Source: Mesorhizobium sp.
Lineage (GTDB): Bacteria; Pseudomonadota; Alphaproteobacteria; Rhizobiales; Rhizobiaceae
Assembly (NCBI GenBank): GCA_004020645.1
Contig: SAQL01000045.1
Span: 1 to 35,939, forward strand
Direction: 5' to 3'
Length of the DNA stretch: 35,939 bases
Within the stretch, counting starts at the first letter, position 1, and each line of letters starts with the position of its first letter. A program made the translations under genes and the position numbers. Below, piece by piece: positions 22,458 to 30,359 of this stretch. The notes under the pieces were generated by a model. That model saw only the letters and a list, made by a program, of their open reading frames with translations, was not told the origin of the DNA and made no database searches.

Positions 22458-23269
22458 GCTGCCCTCCTTCCAAAAAGCCGGTCGAGAAAGCCCTTGCGCT
22501 CGAACGGCACGACGACCGGCAGTTCCTCGCCCTCGAGCCGTTTGGCCGCCTCGATATAGGCGCGGGCGGCGGAATTGGTGGGATCGCTGAGCGTCACCGG
22601 CGAACCGAGGTTGGAGGCCTTGAGCACGTCCTGGCTCTCGGGAATGATCCCCAGCAGCGGCGTAGACAGGATCTCCAGAACGTCGTCGATCGAGAGCATT
22701 TCGCCGCGCGCCGCGCGGGCGGCATCATACCGCGTCACCAGCACGTGCTTGGCGATCTGCTCGCCCCGCTCGGCCTTGACGGTCCTGGCGTCGAGCAGGC
22801 CGATGATGCGATCGGAATCGCGCACCGAGCTGACTTCCGGGTTGGTGACGATGACCGCCTCGTCGGCAAAGCGCATGGCGAGCTGCGCGCCGCGCTCGAT
22901 GCCGGCCGGACTGTCGCAGAAGACGTAGTCGAACACCGAGCTTAGCTTTTCGATCACCTCGCCGACGCCCTCCTCGGTCAGCGCATCCTTGTCGCGCGTC
23001 TGCGAGGCCGGCAGCAGGAACAGCGTCTCGACCCGCTTGTCGCGGATCAGCGCCTGCGAGAGTTTGGCCGTTCCCTGGATGACGTTGACCAGGTCGAACA
23101 CCACCCGCCGCTCGGCGCCCATGATCAGATCGAGATTCCTCAAACCCACATCGAAGTCGACCAGGGCCACCTTCTTGCCGGTTCTTGCGACCGCGGCGCC
23201 AAGGGCGGCCGTCGAGGTCGTCTTGCCGACGCCCCCCTTGCCGGAGGTGACCACCACTACCTTGCCCAT
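22454..23269 (-). CDS. minD: Septum site-determining ATPase MinD
   Basis: The 271-residue protein shows the deviant Walker A motif KGGVGKTT (residues 11-18), the VDFDVGLRNLD block and DSPAGIERGA switch typical of MinD. It ends with the basic amphipathic membrane-targeting helix (PFERKGFLDRLFGRRAA). ATP-bound MinD dimerises on the membrane, recruits MinC and is released by MinE. A GGAGG ribosome-binding site precedes the ATG. A 97-base gap separates it from minC, so an internal promoter is possible. The gene order C-D-E is standard. Confidence 0.98.
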   Translation of the reverse strand: MGKVVVVTSGKGGVGKTTSTAALGAAVARTGKKVALVDFDVGLRNLDLIMGAERRVVFDLVNVIQGTAKLSQALIRDKRVETLFLLPASQTRDKDALTEEGVGEVIEKLSSVFDYVFCDSPAGIERGAQLAMRFADEAVIVTNPEVSSVRDSDRIIGLLDARTVKAERGEQIAKHVLVTRYDAARAARGEMLSIDDVLEILSTPLLGIIPESQDVLKASNLGSPVTLSDPTNSAARAYIEAAKRLEGEELPVVVPFERKGFLDRLFGRRAA

Positions 23270-23366
23270 CTATGCCTCCATTATTGTTGTTGGTATTGTT
23301 AAGCGTCTGATTTATGCAATGCGCTTAAGTTATTGTTTCATTTCGATATCCCAAAACCGCCGTGCG

Positions 23367-24125
23367 TTAGCTGAACGGCGCGATGCGCAGTGTGTCCTTT
23401 TCGAGAAACGCCTGGACGGCTTTTCCACGCAAGGACGGCTCCATCTCCTCGGCGGTGCAATACCAGCCGTCGACCGACAGCAGCTCGGCCTCGTTTTTGC
23501 GGCAGAAGATGCGCGCCGCCGAATGGCCGAGCACGCCGGCCGACGCCCGCCCGCGCAGCGTGCCGTAGACATGGATGGAGCCGGCGGCGACGATCTCGGA
23601 CCCGGAGGCGACGGAGCCCAGCACGATAACGTCGCCATGCGCATGAAAGACCGACTGGCCCGAGCGGATCGGTGTCTTGACCATCAGCGTGGCGGGCGCT
23701 TCCGGCTGCCTGTCTTCTGGCTTGCCCTGTTCCACCTTGCCTTCTTCCGCCCTGCCCGTCTCTTGCGGCCTGCCCTTGCTGTCGGCCTGCATGAGCAGCC
23801 CGGCGGTGGCCTCCTTGGCACCAATCAGCACCGGCGGCAGATTGGCATCGAGCGCCGTGCTGCCGTCGAGTTCGATGGCATAGATGCGGATGCCGCGCAG
23901 GCCAAGCTCGGCGACCAGCGCTTCGATCTGGCCGACCTCAGGTTTCAACGTGTTGAGGTTGAGCACCACCGGCCGGCCGGCGAAATAGCCGGGAGAATTG
24001 CCGATCCAGCGATCGAGGCTCTCCAGCCACTCCGAAAGCGGCGCCTCCGGGGTGAGCGTGAAGGCGACAAACGAGCGGGCGCGAAAACGAATGGATTTGG
24101 TCTCGACGGGGGCGGCGAAGGTCAC
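23367..24125 (-). CDS. minC: Septum site-determining protein MinC
   Basis: The 252-residue protein has an N-terminal FtsZ-inhibiting domain (about 1-110) and, after a Gln/Glu/Pro-rich linker (about 135-160), the C-terminal beta-helix domain (IRSGQSVFHAHGDVIVLGSVASGSEIVAAGSIHVYGTLRGRASAG, shown in part by its repeating G-x-I pattern) that binds MinD. It blocks FtsZ ring assembly away from midcell. First gene of the min operon. A TTAA-N7-TTAAC box lies about 45 bases upstream. Confidence 0.96.
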   Translation of the reverse strand: MTFAAPVETKSIRFRARSFVAFTLTPEAPLSEWLESLDRWIGNSPGYFAGRPVVLNLNTLKPEVGQIEALVAELGLRGIRIYAIELDGSTALDANLPPVLIGAKEATAGLLMQADSKGRPQETGRAEEGKVEQGKPEDRQPEAPATLMVKTPIRSGQSVFHAHGDVIVLGSVASGSEIVAAGSIHVYGTLRGRASAGVLGHSAARIFCRKNEAELLSVDGWYCTAEEMEPSLRGKAVQAFLEKDTLRIAPFS

Positions 24126-24169
24126 GGACAGCGATTCCTTACTGATAGGTAAACGCTAGCCAGCCATGG

Positions 24170-24185
24170 TTAACGAAAGGTTAAC
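24170..24185. promoter_or_regulatory. CtrA-type box TTAA-N7-TTAAC upstream of minC
   Basis: TTAA (24170-24173), seven bases, then TTAAC (24181-24185) is an exact match to the binding motif of the cell-cycle regulator CtrA. It lies 45-60 bases upstream of the minC start, in the promoter zone. Direct control of min genes by CtrA has been reported in Sinorhizobium meliloti. Confidence 0.65.
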
Positions 24186-24292
24186 GGAGGGGGTGTTCGC
24201 GACATTAGGAAGCCATTTACTGACAGGCTCGACCATGTCAGCAGCCGAGCGGACAGCGCTGGAATTCCTGCCCTTCCTCGACACCTTGCTGG

Positions 24293-24730
24293 CTAAGTGC
24301 CCTTCGCTGCGTCCTCGATCAGTTCCGCTAGCAAGGTAGAGAACCGCTCGTCAGTCCTATCCCCTATGTTTCCCACTTCTCTCGCCACCATCCCGGGCGA
24401 AGAGACTGACACTTGCCCACTCAGCTGAACGTTGACCGTGAACGTCCTTCCGACTGCCTCCTTCTCCATGCCTCGCTTGCTGTAGACTTTGAACCGAATG
24501 GATGGTGTTGACGCTTTGGCTTGGCGGCGTGGCGCGGTGTCCATCTCGACAGTCACCTCGCCCGCCACCTCAGCCTTGGCCGCTTCCAACGATGCAACCA
24601 CGACGTCGTTTAGCCAGGCCCTGGCTTGCGCGCCGAAGTCCACCACCTCGGCCTTCTCATTGCGGACCTTCCCTCCTTGCTCACGGGCTTCCTTCCCGCG
24701 CTCAAGGGCTTCTTTGAACTTAGACATCAT
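24293..24730 (-). CDS. Hypothetical protein between direct repeats
   Basis: The 145-residue product begins MMSKFKEALERGKEAREQGGKVRNEK (given in part), a basic-charged helix, followed by a helical segment with ARAWLNDVVVASLEAAKAEV and a beta-rich second half with KVYSKRGMEKEAVGRTFTVNVQLSGQ. It has no signal peptide or membrane segment. A strong GGAGG site precedes the double ATG. Codon use is less GC-biased than in the min genes, and it lies inside a pair of 31-base direct repeats, so recent arrival is likely. I do not recognise the family. Confidence 0.6.
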   Translation of the reverse strand: MMSKFKEALERGKEAREQGGKVRNEKAEVVDFGAQARAWLNDVVVASLEAAKAEVAGEVTVEMDTAPRRQAKASTPSIRFKVYSKRGMEKEAVGRTFTVNVQLSGQVSVSSPGMVAREVGNIGDRTDERFSTLLAELIEDAAKGT

Positions 24731-24874
24731 GGTTTGCCTCCGATTGTGGGCGCATGAGACCAGCCGTCACATCGCCATGCTCCTCCTAATGAGTAGAACG
24801 CGCGCAATCGGCGTCCGTTGCGTAAACGGAGCCCGTGGTTCGCCGCTGCGCACGGTAGTAACCTTCCGGCGCGG

Positions 24875-24928
24875 TCGATCGCCGGGGTGGCGGCGGTGAT
24901 CGCGGCGCCGCGGCGGTGGCTGGGGTAG
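24875..24928 (+). pseudogene. 3' end remnant of a sulfotransferase-like gene
   Basis: The 18 codons read SIAGVAAVIAAPRRWLG-stop and align without gaps with the last 18 codons of the sulfotransferase at 21172-21912 (SIAGVVAVLSGVLWWLG-stop), with many identical bases including the TAG. Nothing upstream resembles the rest of the enzyme. It is the tail of a lost paralogue or of a partial duplication. Confidence 0.65.
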
Positions 24929-25008
24929 CATGTCAGCAGCCGAGCGGACAGCGCTGGAAATTGCCTGCCCTTTCCAACAAGATGCCTGAACATCCCCGAG
25001 GGCTCGAC

Positions 25009-25722
25009 ATGTGCAACCTCTACAACATCACCACCAGCCAGGAAGCGATCCGCCAGTGGACCCGCGCCTTGCGCGATGTCCTCGGCAATCTCGAACCCTC
25101 AATCGACATCTACCCCAACCAGCCCGGCCCGGTGGTGCGCAACGCGCCGGACGGGACGCGCGAGCTGGCCAACCTGCTGTGGGGCATGCCGACGCCGATC
25201 GAGCGGGTAAAGGGCAAGGCGGACTACGGCACCACCAACATCCGTAACCCGCAATACGGCCACTGGCAGCAATATCTCGGCGTCGAGAACCGCTGCGTGG
25301 TGCCGCTCACCAGTTTTGCCGAGCCGAGTCCGACGCCCGGCGACAAGGACCCGGATACCGGTATCCAGAGGAATTATTGGTTCGCGCTGAACGAGGAGCG
25401 GCCGCTGTTCTTCTTCGCCGGCCTGTGGACGCGCTGGCAAGGCGTGCGCAAGGTCAAGGACGGCCCCGGCGAGTTCGAGCTCTACGGCTTCCTGACCACC
25501 AGACCGAACGCCCTCATCGCGCCGATCCACGAGAAGGCTATGCCCGTCATCCTGACCACGCAGGCGGAAACCGAGACCTGGCTGACCGCGCCGTGGTCGG
25601 AGGCCAGGCACCTGCAGCGCACGGCACCAGACGACGCGCTGGTGATCGTCGAGAAGCCGGCGACGCAGATCAAGTTTCCGCCGCAGGCGCCACAGGCGCC
25701 GGTACAGGGTTCGCTGTTCTAA
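25009..25722 (+). CDS. SOS response-associated peptidase (SRAP/HMCES, YedK family)
   Basis: SRAP proteins form a covalent thiazolidine cross-link with abasic sites in single-stranded DNA and so protect it during repair. The 237-residue product starts MCNLYN, placing the catalytic Cys2 directly after the initiator Met, and keeps the other active residues: Asn in TTNIRN, Glu in TSFAEP and His in IHEKAMPVIL. The ATG at 25009 is fixed by the need for Cys2. Its stop overlaps the stop of the convergent gene at 25719. The neighbouring divergent pair at 26.3 kb carries a LexA-type box, so this is a small DNA-damage neighbourhood. Confidence 0.93.
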   Translation: MCNLYNITTSQEAIRQWTRALRDVLGNLEPSIDIYPNQPGPVVRNAPDGTRELANLLWGMPTPIERVKGKADYGTTNIRNPQYGHWQQYLGVENRCVVPLTSFAEPSPTPGDKDPDTGIQRNYWFALNEERPLFFFAGLWTRWQGVRKVKDGPGEFELYGFLTTRPNALIAPIHEKAMPVILTTQAETETWLTAPWSEARHLQRTAPDDALVIVEKPATQIKFPPQAPQAPVQGSLF

Positions 25723-25979
25723 AGCTTGAACTTCTGCAGCACCCAGATGTAGCCCTTCGGCGGATGGTCCTGGTCGATGAACTGGGTGCGCACGGTGGTG
25801 TCCTTGCGGCTGCACCGTTTGCACCTGAACCGGATGGTCTCCAGCGGCTTGTTCCAGCCCACCACCTTGGCCACGTCGTTGGCCCGGAAGCGTCCGACAT
25901 GGTAGCAGTGGCCGCACTCGACGATCAGCAGCATGTTGGCCTTCGCGGCACGTCCAACGCTGTCCATCGGCCCGGCCAT
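25719..25979 (-). CDS. Small zinc-ribbon-like protein
   Basis: The 86-residue product has two CxxC pairs, CGHC (about residues 22-25) and CKRC (about 53-56), in the spacing of a zinc ribbon. Between them lies FRANDVAKVVGWNKPLETIRF, and the end is PPKGYIWVLQKFKL. It is probably a zinc-binding, perhaps nucleic-acid-binding protein. Met5 or Met16 may be the true start. It lies three bases downstream of the gene at 25983-26243 on the same strand and probably shares its transcript, hence possible control by the LexA-type box. Confidence 0.7.
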   Translation of the reverse strand: MAGPMDSVGRAAKANMLLIVECGHCYHVGRFRANDVAKVVGWNKPLETIRFRCKRCSRKDTTVRTQFIDQDHPPKGYIWVLQKFKL

Positions 25980-25982
25980 GGC

Positions 25983-26243
25983 TCATTTCCGAGTCAAATA
26001 ATCCTCGGGAAGCGGAAGCAGGCCAAGATCCGGGATCCGGAAATCGGGCTCCTTCTCCGCTACGCTGGCCATCACCTCATGCAATTTTTCGACAAGCCCG
26101 CAAAGCTGCCAAAACAGCTCGCTATGCGCCTTCAGATGCAGCTGCGACGAAAGCACCGTCTTGCGCAGGCTCAGAGCGTCCCTGATGATCGCCTCCGCAT
26201 ACCTCGTCGACAGCCTGTCAAACCGGCTTTTTCGTCTGCCCAT
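25983..26243 (-). CDS. Hypothetical helical protein, 86 residues
   Basis: From the ATG at 26243, preceded by GGGGAGA seven bases upstream, the frame encodes a basic start (MGRRKSRFDRL) and a long helical region (YAEAIIRDALSLRKTVLSS, HSELFWQLCGLVEKLHEVMASV), ending in a proline/leucine-rich tail (LPLPEDYLTRK). A longer frame start at 26501 would run through the divergent promoter and is rejected. No family is recognised. It is divergent from the gene at 26380, with the LexA-type box between them. Confidence 0.65.
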   Translation of the reverse strand: MGRRKSRFDRLSTRYAEAIIRDALSLRKTVLSSQLHLKAHSELFWQLCGLVEKLHEVMASVAEKEPDFRIPDLGLLPLPEDYLTRK

Positions 26244-26333
26244 CGCGGCTCTCCCCATTTTGTGAGCAACCGCCCCACCTACCGACAAATAGGAAGGCAT
26301 TCCTCGCGGAGTCAATTCACACTTGGCACTTTT

Positions 26334-26348
26334 GTTCCCGTTTTGTTC
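26334..26348. promoter_or_regulatory. LexA-type SOS box GTTC-N7-GTTC
   Basis: GTTC (26334-26337), seven bases, GTTC (26345-26348) exactly matches the direct-repeat LexA motif of alphaproteobacteria. It lies 32 bases before the ATG at 26380 and 91 bases before the divergent start at 26243. A perfect palindrome TGTTCAA-T-TTGAACA (26344-26358) overlaps its second half. Confidence 0.65.
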
Positions 26349-26379
26349 AATTTGAACAGAAACGATCGGAGGCATCGCC

Positions 26380-26559
26380 ATGGACCACATCGTGACGCTG
26401 GACAGCCGCCAGGAGGCCGTCCTTCGGGCCATCGCCGACAAGTTCATTGCCCAGCACAAGGGCGATGCGGTGAAGGCGCTCAAGGAGATGATCGTGCTCA
26501 ATGGGCATCTGCAGGAGCGGCTTGATGCCCTGTCGTCACCACGCCGAGCGACGCGCTAA
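26380..26559 (+). CDS. Small helical protein, possibly SOS-controlled
   Basis: A 59-residue frame starts at an ATG with GGAGG seven bases upstream: MDHIVTLDSRQEAVLRAIAD, then a Lys-rich amphipathic helix (KGDAVKALKEMIVLNGHLQERLDAL) and a short basic tail. No membrane helix or metal site is seen. It may be a small regulator or toxin-like protein induced after DNA damage (inference from the LexA-type box 32 bases upstream). Family not recognised. Confidence 0.7.
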   Translation: MDHIVTLDSRQEAVLRAIADKFIAQHKGDAVKALKEMIVLNGHLQERLDALSSPRRATR

Positions 26560-26726
26560 GCGCCCAGAGATGACGGCAGCAGGACGCGTGTTCAATCGTG
26601 CCGTTCGAAGGTCGGCTTAGCGCCAATTGCTGCCGTTCGCTTGCTGCCGACGAACGACCGCTTTCCACCGTTGCGGTCATTCATGCCGACGGCTTGGTCC
26701 GCCCGCGATCACTCATTGGGCTGCGT
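26560..26726. other. Intergenic between convergent genes, no gene recognised
   Basis: The gap separates the small helical gene from the end of the receiver-cyclase gene. No stable hairpin with a T-run and no reading frame of interest are visible. Confidence 0.4.
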
Positions 26727-27875
26727 TCAACTGGACCGGCCAAGCCAGCGGACAACTTCGTAAGCCAGCATAGGGCGGCGAAACCCCTTCAGTGTCAGTT
26801 CGCCAACTGGAACGGATTCGACCAATGATTCAACGGCACCAAGAACCCGTTGGCTGACGAGAATCTGGCGAGACTTGGCCTCCTCGCACAATCGAGCCGC
26901 ATGGTTCGACACAGTGCCGATCACCGCATAGTCCGCGCGCTGATCGAAACCGATCCGCCCTATGGTGGCGTGGCCCCGGGCGATACCGATTCCGAAGCCA
27001 AGCAAGTAGTCCCGTTTGCGCCATCGCTCTGAATGCTCGTCAATTGCGTCACGCATTGCCGCAGCCATTGAGACAGCTCTCTCGGTGTGATCGGCACAGG
27101 GCAGCGGATCATTGAAAACAACAACGATACCGTCGCCAACGAACCGCTCCAAAGTCCCCTCGTGACGGACGATTTGTTCGCCGAGACAGGAATGGTACTC
27201 GCCAAGGACCATCATTACCTCCTCGGGCTCGGCAGTCTCGGCGAAGGCTGTAAAGCCGCGCAAGTCGCAGAAAACGACGGTCACCTCGCGACGGTGGCTT
27301 TGAAGAAGCGCGTCTCCATTGCCTGCCGCAACGACAAGGTCGGCGACCTGCGCGGGAAGAAACCGTCGGAGCCGGCCCATTCGCTCGATCTCCGTAACCT
27401 GCTCCGCCACTGTTTGTTCAAGAGAGCGATTCCATGCAGCCAATTGCGCTGCCTGATCCTCGAGGAGCCGCGTCTGGCTCTCCACGGTATCGTATAGCGC
27501 CTTCTGGCGCAGCATCGAGCGCACGCGCGCCACCAGTGCCCTGTGCTCGAACGGCTTGGTTAGATAGTCATCGCCGCCGGCATCCAATCCCTCGACCACA
27601 TCTCGTGTATCGGCTTTTGCGGTGACAAGGATAACCGGGATCGATCGCAGCGAAACGTCTGCCTTAAGCGTCCGCACGACGCTTATCCCGTCGAGCTTCG
27701 GCATCATGATGTCGAGGAGGATCAGGTCCGGCTTGAGGCTGCGCACCATGGCAAGCCCCTCTTCGCCGTCCGCTGCAGTCACCACTTCGTAGCCATTCGC
27801 CTCGAGGCGCATGCGCAGGATTTCGAGATTTTCCGGCGTGTCGTCGACGGCGAGAATGCGAGGCGGATCGTGCAA
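26727..27875 (-). CDS. Receiver domain fused to class III adenylate/guanylate cyclase
   Basis: The 382-residue protein has an N-terminal receiver domain (about 5-122; acidic pocket Asp11-Asp12, phospho-acceptor Asp55 in ILLDIMMPKLDG, Lys107), a coiled-coil linker (about 130-168) and a class III cyclase domain (about 195-375). Metal-binding Asp204 (FCDLRGFT) and Asp248 (FVGDGI) and the Asn-Arg pair in YAVIGTVSNHAARL are present, so it should be active; the Thr at the IGD/IGT position fits adenylate cyclases. I choose a TTG start at 27875 (GGAG upstream, family start HDPPRILAVDD), since the longer frame overlaps the upstream gene. It is the last gene of the binding-protein/sensor-kinase train and is probably its output, making cAMP when phosphorylated. 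Confidence 0.9.
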   Translation of the reverse strand: MHDPPRILAVDDTPENLEILRMRLEANGYEVVTAADGEEGLAMVRSLKPDLILLDIMMPKLDGISVVRTLKADVSLRSIPVILVTAKADTRDVVEGLDAGGDDYLTKPFEHRALVARVRSMLRQKALYDTVESQTRLLEDQAAQLAAWNRSLEQTVAEQVTEIERMGRLRRFLPAQVADLVVAAGNGDALLQSHRREVTVVFCDLRGFTAFAETAEPEEVMMVLGEYHSCLGEQIVRHEGTLERFVGDGIVVVFNDPLPCADHTERAVSMAAAMRDAIDEHSERWRKRDYLLGFGIGIARGHATIGRIGFDQRADYAVIGTVSNHAARLCEEAKSRQILVSQRVLGAVESLVESVPVGELTLKGFRRPMLAYEVVRWLGRSS

Positions 27876-27888
27876 GGCCCTGTCTCCT

Positions 27889-28254
27889 CTAGGAAAGCAA
27901 CTCCCGGATCTTGGCAAGCAGCTGGCGCGGACTGAATGGCTTGGCAATGTAGCCATCGCACCCGGCAGCAAGGGCTTTCGCCTCATCGCCCGACAATGCG
28001 TAGGAGGTGACGGCGATTATCGGAATGTGCCGGAGCGCCGGGTCAGCCTTTATGCGGCGGGCAGCGTCATACCCGTCCATCACCGGAAGCTGAATGTCCA
28101 TCAGGATCAGGTCCGGCTTCTCAGCGGCGGCGGCAGCGACGCCGGCGGCACCGTCCGCGGCCTCGATCAGTTCGTATTCGGTGGTGGCGATGAGATCGCG
28201 CACGATTTGGCGGTTGTCCTCGGTGTCTTCCACCATCAGGATTCGCTTGCTCAT
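27889..28254 (-). CDS. DivK-like single-domain response regulator
   Basis: The 121-residue protein is a lone receiver domain: MSKRILMVEDTEDNRQIVRDL, phospho-acceptor Asp53 in LILMDIQLPVMDG, conserved Thr/Ser in AVTSYAL and Lys105 in YIAKPFSP. There is no output domain. It could shuttle phosphate between the upstream histidine kinase and other partners, or act as a phosphate sink. Its start overlaps the kinase stop by four bases (ATGA), and it lies 13 bases before the receiver-cyclase gene. Confidence 0.93.
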   Translation of the reverse strand: MSKRILMVEDTEDNRQIVRDLIATTEYELIEAADGAAGVAAAAAEKPDLILMDIQLPVMDGYDAARRIKADPALRHIPIIAVTSYALSGDEAKALAAGCDGYIAKPFSPRQLLAKIRELLS

Positions 28255-30359
28255 GCTGCCTTCACATCCTCTCCCACCCGGATCGGTATCTTCATGCGGA
28301 ATGTCGAGCCTGAACCGGGCACGGACTCGACGCCTATGGTTCCACCGTGCATTTCGACGATACGCTTCGAGATCGCCAGGCCGAGACCCGTGCCACCCTT
28401 CTGCCTGGTGCTGCTGTTGTCGACCTGTTGGAATTCATCGAAGATGAGCACCTGGTCTGTGGGTGCAATGCCGGGGCCCGTGTCGCGCACGATGATCTCG
28501 AAGTGCCCGTCCACCGCATCGGCAAGAATGTCGATCGCGCCCCTCTCGGTGAACTTGACGGCATTGCCGGCAAGATTGAGCAGGACCTGGGTCAGGCGGC
28601 GTTCGTCCCCGCGGCCCAGCGGAAGGTTTTCGGCGACGGTCGCAGCGAGCGAAAGCCCTTTTGAACGCGCCAGCGGCTCCACAGCTGTAACGGCCGATCG
28701 AACAATTTGCCCAACGGAATAATCCTCGAGCGCCAGCGTGAGCTGACCCGCTTCGATCTTTGAAAGATCGAGCACGTCGTTGATGAGCCCCAAGAGATGA
28801 CGGCCGTTTGCTTGCACGCGCTCCACGGTCGTCTTTGCTTTGTCCGGGAGCTCGCCATAAATCCCGTCGACCAACAGTTCGGTGAACCCCAGGACCGAAT
28901 TGAGCGGCGTCCTTAGCTCGTGGCTCATATTTGCGAGGAACTGAGACTTATGGCGGCTGGCCGCCTCTAGCTCCCGGCCTTTTTCTTCGATCTCGCGGAA
29001 CAGCTTCGCGTTTTGAATGGCGAGCACCGATTGGGCTGCAAAGGTTTCCATCAGATGGACGATTTGCTGGTCGAATTCACCTGGGTTGCGTCGCCTGACG
29101 ACGAGCGCGCCGACGATCTTGTTCGGCCTGAGCAGCGGAACCACCAGGACGCCGCGATATCCGGCGTCGAGGACGATCTTCTGAGCGGGAGAGGGCGTTC
29201 CTTCGCTGAGATCGGGTACCTGGACAGGCGCACGGCGCCGTGCGGCGTCGCCAATCCCGGGATCGTTCAGCCCGATGGCCTGGTCGGAAATCGCGGCAAT
29301 GAGCTCATCGCCCATCCCATAAGTCGCGCGTGAGCGGAATTGTTGTCTGGTGCTGCTGAACACATAGATAGTGCCCGCATCCGTGTCCGAGAGTTGAACC
29401 GCCTTCGCCACGATCGTCTGTAGCACCGTGTCGAGATCGAGCGTCGAATTGACCGCCTTGCTGACTTCCCCGAGCGCCTCCAGTTCGCCGACCGATCGCG
29501 CAAGCTCGGCCGTGCGCGCCTGCACCTCTTGATATAGCCGCCCCAGCTGCTCGGACGTCTGGTTGACATTGCCGGCAAGCACTCCGAGCTCGTCCCGATT
29601 GACGACGGCAACCTGCTGCGCAAAGTCGCCGGCTGCTATCTGGCGCAGACGCGTCTCGATCTTCTTGACCGGCTCGATCAACGACCAGGAGATGATGTAG
29701 CCAAGCGCCAGCGCCAGCAGAATGCTACCCACCGCAAAGGAGACCACGATCAGCCGGGAGGTGCCGTACGCCCCCTTGGTCGTTTCGATGGCGGTCACCA
29801 TGTCGGCTTCGGCGATGTTGACCAACTGGTTCGTCAGCCGTTCGAGGCGGTCGGCCAATGGCATGATCTCAGCTTGCTGAACCTTGCGCGCCTCGTCCGT
29901 GCGGCCGGCGCGGATGAGCTCCACGACATGCGTCACCCCCGCCGTAAACCGGTCGTACTCTTGCCGGACCTGGCCGAGCACTGCCGCCTCACTTTCGGCC
30001 ACGAACTCCATGCGGTCGAGGTCGTAGCCAAACTGGCTGAGCTGGCGCAGCGCTGCATCCAGCATCCGGTCGTCCTGAAGCAAGAGCGCGGTAGAGATGC
30101 TGTAGAGTTGGTTCGTCGTGTCGTGCTGAACCTGGCGGTAGGCTGCGATCCGGCGCTGCAGCTTGATCAACTCATTTGTTTGATCGTTGACCCCGCTCAA
30201 CACCTGCAACCCGACGGCCCCGAGCACGATCAGCAGGCCAACGATCGACAGAAACGCGATCAGCAGCTTGGTCTGCACGCGCGCCGGCAGCCGCGCAACC
30301 CAGCCCACCAGCCGGTTTGTGATGTTATTTGGATTCGTCCAAGAGGCTGAGAAGATCAC
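28251..30359 (-). CDS. Membrane sensor histidine kinase (4-helix sensor, HAMP, GAF, HisKA, HATPase)
   Basis: The 702-residue kinase has a transmembrane helix at about 30-55, an extracytoplasmic helical sensor (about 56-200), a second membrane helix (203-226), HAMP (228-280), coiled coil, GAF domain (about 300-450), HisKA with phospho-acceptor His480 (SHELRTPLN) and an ATPase domain with N box NLAGNAVKFT (595-604), DTGPGI (626-631) and GGTGLGLAIS (655-664). The periplasmic helical bundle could touch the Tat-exported binding proteins made from the same transcript (inference). The start overlaps the SCO1-like gene by 35 bases; no better ATG lies near. It likely phosphorylates the two receivers downstream. 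Confidence 0.92.
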   Translation of the reverse strand: MIFSASWTNPNNITNRLVGWVARLPARVQTKLLIAFLSIVGLLIVLGAVGLQVLSGVNDQTNELIKLQRRIAAYRQVQHDTTNQLYSISTALLLQDDRMLDAALRQLSQFGYDLDRMEFVAESEAAVLGQVRQEYDRFTAGVTHVVELIRAGRTDEARKVQQAEIMPLADRLERLTNQLVNIAEADMVTAIETTKGAYGTSRLIVVSFAVGSILLALALGYIISWSLIEPVKKIETRLRQIAAGDFAQQVAVVNRDELGVLAGNVNQTSEQLGRLYQEVQARTAELARSVGELEALGEVSKAVNSTLDLDTVLQTIVAKAVQLSDTDAGTIYVFSSTRQQFRSRATYGMGDELIAAISDQAIGLNDPGIGDAARRRAPVQVPDLSEGTPSPAQKIVLDAGYRGVLVVPLLRPNKIVGALVVRRRNPGEFDQQIVHLMETFAAQSVLAIQNAKLFREIEEKGRELEAASRHKSQFLANMSHELRTPLNSVLGFTELLVDGIYGELPDKAKTTVERVQANGRHLLGLINDVLDLSKIEAGQLTLALEDYSVGQIVRSAVTAVEPLARSKGLSLAATVAENLPLGRGDERRLTQVLLNLAGNAVKFTERGAIDILADAVDGHFEIIVRDTGPGIAPTDQVLIFDEFQQVDNSSTRQKGGTGLGLAISKRIVEMHGGTIGVESVPGSGSTFRMKIPIRVGEDVKAA

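Larger units (their letters stand above)
24234..24959. repeat. 31-base direct repeats flanking a hypothetical gene and a gene remnant
   Basis: Positions 24234-24264 and 24929-24959 carry the same 31 bases, starting CATGTCAGCAGCCGAGCGGA. Similarity fades over the next 20 bases (TTCCTGCCCTTCC against TTGCCTGCCCTTTCC). The repeats enclose the gene at 24293-24730 and the sulfotransferase remnant at 24875-24928, which suggests a duplication or insertion of about 695 bases. Confidence 0.85.
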
